The position numbers were made by a program, and so were the translations under genes. From Thermoplasmata archaeon (GTDB taxonomy: Archaea > Thermoplasmatota > Thermoplasmata > Sysuiplasmatales > Sysuiplasmataceae), in NCBI GenBank assembly GCA_021806165.1, contig JAJZXY010000019.1:1-35044 (forward strand): 35,044 bases of DNA, written 5' to 3'. The notes under the pieces are model-generated. The model was not told where the DNA came from and did no database searches. It worked only from the letters and a program-made list of their open reading frames with translations. Shown here one piece after another: positions 30,635 to 35,044 of the stretch (position 1 is its first letter; every line of letters begins with the position of its first letter).

Positions 30635-30949
30635 GTGGTGAACGGAAGGGTGTGGCTGACAGCCCCCTTCAGGATCAGAATCATCAGCGAGGGCATTGAA
30701 AAGGCCGAAGGAATCAACCGCCTGGCGAGGATAATCGGGTACAGATCGAGGATACACCCGGCATGGCCGTTGCGCCAGATTCTGGTCGGCAAGCAGCCGT
30801 TTCCTGGCGACAGACTTGTGAAACTTGCCGAATTCACGGGCCATGATGTGGCGGAAGTAATGAAGCATTCAGTGCCGACCGCCAGGCTCGCCAATGAAAA
30901 CAACGAAACCGCTCTCAAGAGATATGGTTTCAACGCGTATTCAAATTGA
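30635..30949 (+). CDS. Small possible HTH DNA-binding protein
   Basis: A 104-residue protein that I do not firmly recognise. The order helix (SEGIEKAEGINRLARIIGY), basic loop (RSRIHPAWPLRQILVGKQP), helix (GDRLVKLAEFTGHDVAEVM) resembles a Cro/XRE-type helix-turn-helix. That is inference. The GTG at 30635 is nine bases after a strong GGAGG. A TTG at 30626 would abut that site, and a GTG at 30638 is also possible. TATA box and Shine-Dalgarno support a real gene. It lies between the amidohydrolase and the large binding-protein gene; regulating either is possible but untested. Confidence 0.68.
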   Translation: MVNGRVWLTAPFRIRIISEGIEKAEGINRLARIIGYRSRIHPAWPLRQILVGKQPFPGDRLVKLAEFTGHDVAEVMKHSVPTARLANENNETALKRYGFNAYSN

Positions 30950-31060
30950 GTCCGACGCTTGCAGTGAACTTTCTTTTGCGGCTCCTGTGGCTGGAGGCAG
31001 ATGCGCAGGATAGTGCTCCCGTCAGCGGATCCTGCATGAATATCAAATCGGATAACAGTT

Positions 31061-31074
31061 TGCTATATATAGCA
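31061..31074. promoter_or_regulatory. 14-bp palindromic TATA element of the binding-protein gene
   Basis: TGCTATATATAGCA is a perfect palindrome centred 53 bases before the ATG at 31120. It predicts a TSS near 31093 and a leader of about 27 bases. Confidence 0.5.
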
Positions 31075-31119
31075 CCGTCAGAATACATTCTCTAAATCGC
31101 CCAACTGTGGTGTTAAATA

Positions 31120-34008
31120 ATGACAGGTAGTATAGAACAGAAAGGCGGTAGCCCCGGTGGTATGGGTGAACCTTCGGCACCTCCAAGTGCCGGGGGCAAT
31201 CCGAGTACCAAGTGGTTTGTAGTAATCATCGTCCTATTGGTGGTGATTGCTGGTCTCGCTGTCGTCATAGTGACGCAGCCAAAGGGGACAACAACCACCA
31301 TAACCCCTACAACGGGTCCAACCGCAGGAACAACTGCTAGTGCCACGATTTCGACCGCGACTGCGAACATAGGTGCTCAGGTCAACTATACCGTCACCGC
31401 CAATGGTCCATTCCAGCAGATGACCATTAACTGGGGAGACGGCTATGTTCAGACAGTTCCCTATAGCGGTTCCAACACGGTAGCCGTGTCGCACAGCTAC
31501 CGTTTCCCTGGAACCTACGCGGTCTACTACGTTGTGAATTTTAATGCTACTAGCTCTACAAACAACGCGAACGCGCTTAACCCAGTCACCATTGGCTACC
31601 CGAACCAGCAGGTTAAGACGGCTGTGGAGCAATTTGTGGCATATGCTTCTTATGAACTGGACATCGCTCTCAGTTCAGCTCCGACGCTGACCAACCCGTT
31701 CTACGCGTTTGCGCCAGGGTCTGATGCAGTGTTCAATGTCAGTGCTGCCATACCCGGTGGTAACTTCGAATACGGGGTTGTGTCGCAGAGCGTCCTTGTT
31801 TATCAGGGCGCACAGGTAGTGCAGAACATCAACATTCCCTATGCTGGCAACGTCTCAGATGGGGCACAGTCGGTGAACATACTTAACACCGCCTCCGCAT
31901 ACTACACTATAGCTGTTGCAACCTATACGGCTCCGTTCAATGGCACTGGGATGCCAATTTCATCCCCGACGAACTACACCTTCACCTACTACGATGTGCC
32001 CAGCTTCACGAACGTCAGCCTGGCCAGCAGCTCCGCTGCTTCAGGCCAGCTGATAAGGTATGAGCTTGAAACGGGCGGCTTCAAGACACTCGACCCTGCA
32101 ATTGAATATGACACTGTCAGCAATGAAATTGTCATGAACACGTACCTGTCCCTCTTTGGATACAACCAGTCCGGTTCGTCACCCAGCAACGCGTTCATAC
32201 CCATACTCGCAAAGAACCTGCCCACGCAGGCAAACGGCGAGGTCAACTCCAACACCTACTACTACAACATAACGGCACAGAACGGAGGCACGCAGATGGT
32301 GAAGGTTCTTCCCAACGAGAACTACACAATATACATCAACAACAACAGCAAGTGGCAGGACGGAACACCAGTTACTGCTTACGATGTGTATTACTCGATT
32401 ATAAGGAACCTCTTGTTCGTTGCCGGTTCACCGGGAACACCCGGGTGGATTCAGGCACAGTTCCTGCTGCCGGGCAATTTCTACGCCAGCAATACATTCT
32501 ACAACATCACCACCAACATGACATACAACAATGCGACCAACAGCCTCACACTGCACCTGCAGTCACCTGTGGCTCCGGGTCTCTTCTATGAGACATTCGG
32601 TCAGTCAGCCGGTGCCAACTGGGCGAGCGCCTCATGGCTCATAGCCCATGGATCTGGTATCCACCCGTGGAATGCAGCCGGATTTGCTGCTTACCAGCAG
32701 GAAGGCAACCAGGGCAGCTACAACACATATGTGCAGTACAACGTATTCGCCGATGGTCCATACATGGTGAGTTACAGTGTTCCTGGCCAGCAGATTGTTC
32801 TGGTCGCCAACCCGAACTTCGTTGCACCGAACCCCTACTTCCCAGCACCGACCATCAAAACCATATTCATAAAGTGGATTGGGCAGTCTTCCACATCGTA
32901 CCTCAACCTGAAGGCAGGCTCAGCACAGTTTGCCTCAATACCCACAAGCCAGTGGAACCTTGTGGAGCAGCTGCAGGCACAGCACACAGTGGACTACTTC
33001 GGTTTCCCGACGCTGAGTATATTCTGGTTCAACTTCAACGCCCTGGTCAACCTGACGATGCTCTCGGCAGTTGACAAGGCCGCCAACCTGCCCGCGGTGC
33101 TGTTTGACAGCCTTGCAGCAAGGCAGGCCTTCGCGTACGCGTTCCAGTACGACCAGTTCATAAACCAGCAGATAGGCAACGCAGTCTACAATGTGACATT
33201 CGCCTCGAAGTATGCAGGAATGCTACCGGCTGGAATGCTCTATGAGCAGTCCATATCGGCGCTTAACGCATCGGGTGTCACAAACGGTGTGCCTTACTTC
33301 AACCTGGCGCATGCCCGCTCAATCTGGGCAGGGTTTGTGAACAGCAGTATGGGGGCAGCGATGGGCATCACATGGAATGCAGCCAAGGGAGTAGATGAGT
33401 ACAACGGGGCTGTCCTGAATGTGCCTATATTCATATTCAGTGCAGATCCAGTGTCGCTCGCGGGTGCCACCAGTTGGGTCAGCTACCTGCAGCAGGTCAT
33501 ACCCGGCTTCCAGTCGACAGTTCTCCCGACCTCATTCCCGACACTGATTGGTAACATGGTGCAGGGGCAGAACCCGATGCCAGTCTACGAGCTTGGCTGG
33601 GCTCCCGACTACCCGTACCCGACAGACTACCTCGGACCTATGGCACTGCCTGTCAACTCAAGCACATATCCGGGACCTAACGACATGACACCATACTGGT
33701 TCGACGGCAACGCATCCAACCCGCTCATGGGACAGCCCCAGATGGTTTCCCAGGCACACAACCTCACATCGATGGTTAACAACTACTTCAACGGAACAGA
33801 GGCATCCAATGCCACATACATTGAGCAGCAGTTCCACTCGATGAACCAGATGCTCATCAACATGACCTTCTATGTCTACGCTTGGCAGGCCTACGGGTTC
33901 TGGGTCTACAATTCCACTGTGGACAAAGCATCCCTGCAGGCCTGGCAGGTATCGACACTGACGGGAATGTCTGGTGACCTGCTCTACAACTACGTGAAGT
34001 ACGTGTAG
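31120..34008 (+). CDS. Membrane-anchored PKD plus family-5 solute-binding protein
   Basis: A 962-residue cell-surface protein. Residues 1-31 are a Gly/Pro/Ser-rich cytoplasmic tail. Residues 33-51 are an N-terminal anchor helix with no lipobox Cys. A Thr-rich linker follows. Residues about 75-142 are a PKD domain (INWGDG at 103-108, SHSYRFPGTY). Residues about 150-300 are a second beta-rich segment. From about 310 to the end is an SBP_bac_5 peptide/nickel-type binding domain, starting GGFKTLDPAIEYDTVSNEIV and including the typical WAPDYPYPTDYLGP region. Many N-x-S/T sequons indicate glycosylation. ABC permease and ATPase genes are not in the window. A T-rich tract follows the stop. Confidence 0.9.
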   Translation: MTGSIEQKGGSPGGMGEPSAPPSAGGNPSTKWFVVIIVLLVVIAGLAVVIVTQPKGTTTTITPTTGPTAGTTASATISTATANIGAQVNYTVTANGPFQQMTINWGDGYVQTVPYSGSNTVAVSHSYRFPGTYAVYYVVNFNATSSTNNANALNPVTIGYPNQQVKTAVEQFVAYASYELDIALSSAPTLTNPFYAFAPGSDAVFNVSAAIPGGNFEYGVVSQSVLVYQGAQVVQNINIPYAGNVSDGAQSVNILNTASAYYTIAVATYTAPFNGTGMPISSPTNYTFTYYDVPSFTNVSLASSSAASGQLIRYELETGGFKTLDPAIEYDTVSNEIVMNTYLSLFGYNQSGSSPSNAFIPILAKNLPTQANGEVNSNTYYYNITAQNGGTQMVKVLPNENYTIYINNNSKWQDGTPVTAYDVYYSIIRNLLFVAGSPGTPGWIQAQFLLPGNFYASNTFYNITTNMTYNNATNSLTLHLQSPVAPGLFYETFGQSAGANWASASWLIAHGSGIHPWNAAGFAAYQQEGNQGSYNTYVQYNVFADGPYMVSYSVPGQQIVLVANPNFVAPNPYFPAPTIKTIFIKWIGQSSTSYLNLKAGSAQFASIPTSQWNLVEQLQAQHTVDYFGFPTLSIFWFNFNALVNLTMLSAVDKAANLPAVLFDSLAARQAFAYAFQYDQFINQQIGNAVYNVTFASKYAGMLPAGMLYEQSISALNASGVTNGVPYFNLAHARSIWAGFVNSSMGAAMGITWNAAKGVDEYNGAVLNVPIFIFSADPVSLAGATSWVSYLQQVIPGFQSTVLPTSFPTLIGNMVQGQNPMPVYELGWAPDYPYPTDYLGPMALPVNSSTYPGPNDMTPYWFDGNASNPLMGQPQMVSQAHNLTSMVNNYFNGTEASNATYIEQQFHSMNQMLINMTFYVYAWQAYGFWVYNSTVDKASLQAWQVSTLTGMSGDLLYNYVKYV

Positions 34009-34036
34009 GCGGGCTCGGCGAACCAAACACCTTAAA

Positions 34037-34068
34037 CCTCTTAATTTTCATTTTGTTTTTTTGTTTCC
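34037..34068 (+). terminator. T-rich terminator after the binding-protein gene
   Basis: A run of T-rich clusters (AATTTTCATTTTGTTTTTTTG) lies 30-60 bases after the stop. That is the usual archaeal termination signal. No hairpin is evident. Confidence 0.55.
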
Positions 34069-34076
34069 TTCTATGA

Positions 34077-35044
34077 ATGCAGGTGCAACGTACAAACGTT
34101 CATGATTTCGCATGTCCATCGAATGCATCAGGTATTGGGATGCCGCCGTCGAGGGATTATACCGATTATGGTAAGGTCTACTTCAGGCCTGAAATGAAGA
34201 ACTGCCCCATCTGTGTCTCGATGCTCAAGCGGAGCCATGCTGCCTGGAGCTTGGGGGTGCAGACGATGAAGGTTAACATCCACGCAACAAGCTATCCGTA
34301 CCGCTGTTCCAGTATGGATTGCGGCGGCATGTCCAAATCTGCAGAGGCGGAGGCGCTAAGCCTCCCGTTCAGGACATATGCGCTCGATGTTGTCGTCGAG
34401 AATGGTTGCCTCAGGCACAACGGGAAGAGAAGCATAGCTGAAATACACAGGGAACTCCGTTCGGCCGGAATAGAGATATGCGGGAGGGAGTGCTATGAGC
34501 TCCCGCACGTGTTCGAGGAGCTCCTAGCAGTCAGGCCGGTCGAGCTCGACCCTGACTTCTACGACGCAGTCGTTCAGAACGGCGGGATTGTTCTTGCAAT
34601 TGACGGCGTCCAGCCGGAGAGGGGCAACAGCACCCTCTACGTGCTGCAGGATGTGCTTACGGGGAAGGTGCTCTATGCCGATTACCTCGAAAACAGCATA
34701 TCTGAAAATGTGTCGAAGCTCATAGACGCAGTCAGGGATAAACTGAAGAAGGCAGGACTGGACATAGTCGCAGTGATAAGCGACCACCAGCACAGCACAA
34801 GGCTGGCGGTCGCCGGCTCCCTTACGTGCGTCCCACCAGTTCTGCCATTTCCATGTGCTCAGGAACGCATGTCTTCCAGTCACCGACATGGACAGGCAGC
34901 TGAAGAAGGAGGTGAGGAAGAGGATAAGGGGAATAGAGCCGGTGGAGCGGGCGCTGTCGCGAAGGGATGACGCATCCGCAAGGGAGGCGGCTAACGCATG
35001 CCTCCTCCTCAGGAGCCTCCTGATATGTCCCGGCACCATCTCAC
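34077..35044 (+). pseudogene. DDE-type transposase, frameshifted and cut by the window edge
   Basis: The N-terminal zinc-ribbon-like region has CPIC and CSSMDC, followed by a helical region and a catalytic core. The first catalytic Asp is in GGIVLAIDGVQPERGNSTLYVL and the second in VISDHQHSTRLAV. Translation in the opening frame degenerates after ...SLTCVP. The next frame continues the family sequence from 34834 as HQFCHFHVLRNACLP and stays open to the window end. Restoring one lost CA in a CACA run at 34833-34837 rejoins the frames exactly. The third catalytic residue should lie beyond the window. The exact IS family is not certain. The start is ATG at 34077, or ATG at 34140. Confidence 0.8.

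Noticed and set aside
34826-34848. Programmed ribosomal frameshift in the transposase
   Set aside because: There is no slippery A- or T-run or downstream stimulator. A lost CA dinucleotide explains the shift exactly.
1-35044. CRISPR array, toxin-antitoxin or phage genes
   Set aside because: I saw no regularly spaced repeats, no cas genes, no paired small toxin/antitoxin genes and no phage structural genes.

Overview
The window looks like a chromosomal stretch of a euryarchaeon, most likely a member of the Thermoplasmatota. Archaeal markers are RadA, Alba, PCNA, transcription factor S, aspartate carbamoyltransferase with its PyrI subunit, archaeosine synthase, a wybutosine-pathway enzyme, three ether-lipid enzymes, DUF835 and roadblock proteins, an intron-containing tRNA-Tyr starting C1-G72, and TATA boxes about 26 bases ahead of starts. 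TTG and GTG starts are common, and many leaders are very short or absent. The lineage is inferred from gene content, not from a search.

Layout. 1-460: remnant of a probable IS256-like transposase (minus) and tRNA-Tyr. 500-3280: HIT protein, PdxT, and the lipid pair GGGP synthase / UbiA-type DGGGP synthase. 3420-8810: site-2 protease, the radA / tRNA m2G10 methyltransferase pair, and arcS. 8890-11600: pyrB-pyrI, a roadblock protein and a membrane zinc-ribbon protein. 11640-13600: a 5S rRNA gene behind a three-gene operon (UPF0200 kinase, small hypothetical, DUF92). 13770-16860: alba with a hairpin/T-tract terminator, then pyruvate phosphate dikinase. 16850-20600: DUF835, Taw2, a secreted anchored protein, and geranylgeranyl reductase. 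20630-23290: an R2-like di-iron protein upstream of the reductase, divergent from two crotonase-fold enzymes. 23310-26010: a split transketolase / transaldolase operon ending in a small tail-anchored protein. 26110-29170: PurN, PCNA, TFS and a membrane protein with a long disordered tail. 29290-31000: a deaminase-type amidohydrolase and a small possible HTH protein. 31120-34010: a large membrane-anchored PKD plus family-5 solute-binding protein. 34077-end: a frameshifted transposase cut by the window edge.

Most of this is a core-metabolism and information-processing neighbourhood: lipid synthesis, tRNA modification, the non-oxidative pentose phosphate pathway, pyrimidine and purine synthesis, and DNA clamp and recombinase genes. 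Decayed mobile elements sit at both ends. I found no CRISPR array, toxin-antitoxin pair, prophage or recognisable defence island. The best leads are the R2-like di-iron / crotonase / geranylgeranyl-reductase neighbourhood, several palindromes on or next to predicted core promoters (notably at pcn, tfs and ubiA), a 5S gene without an obvious terminal helix, and the PKD-fused binding protein.
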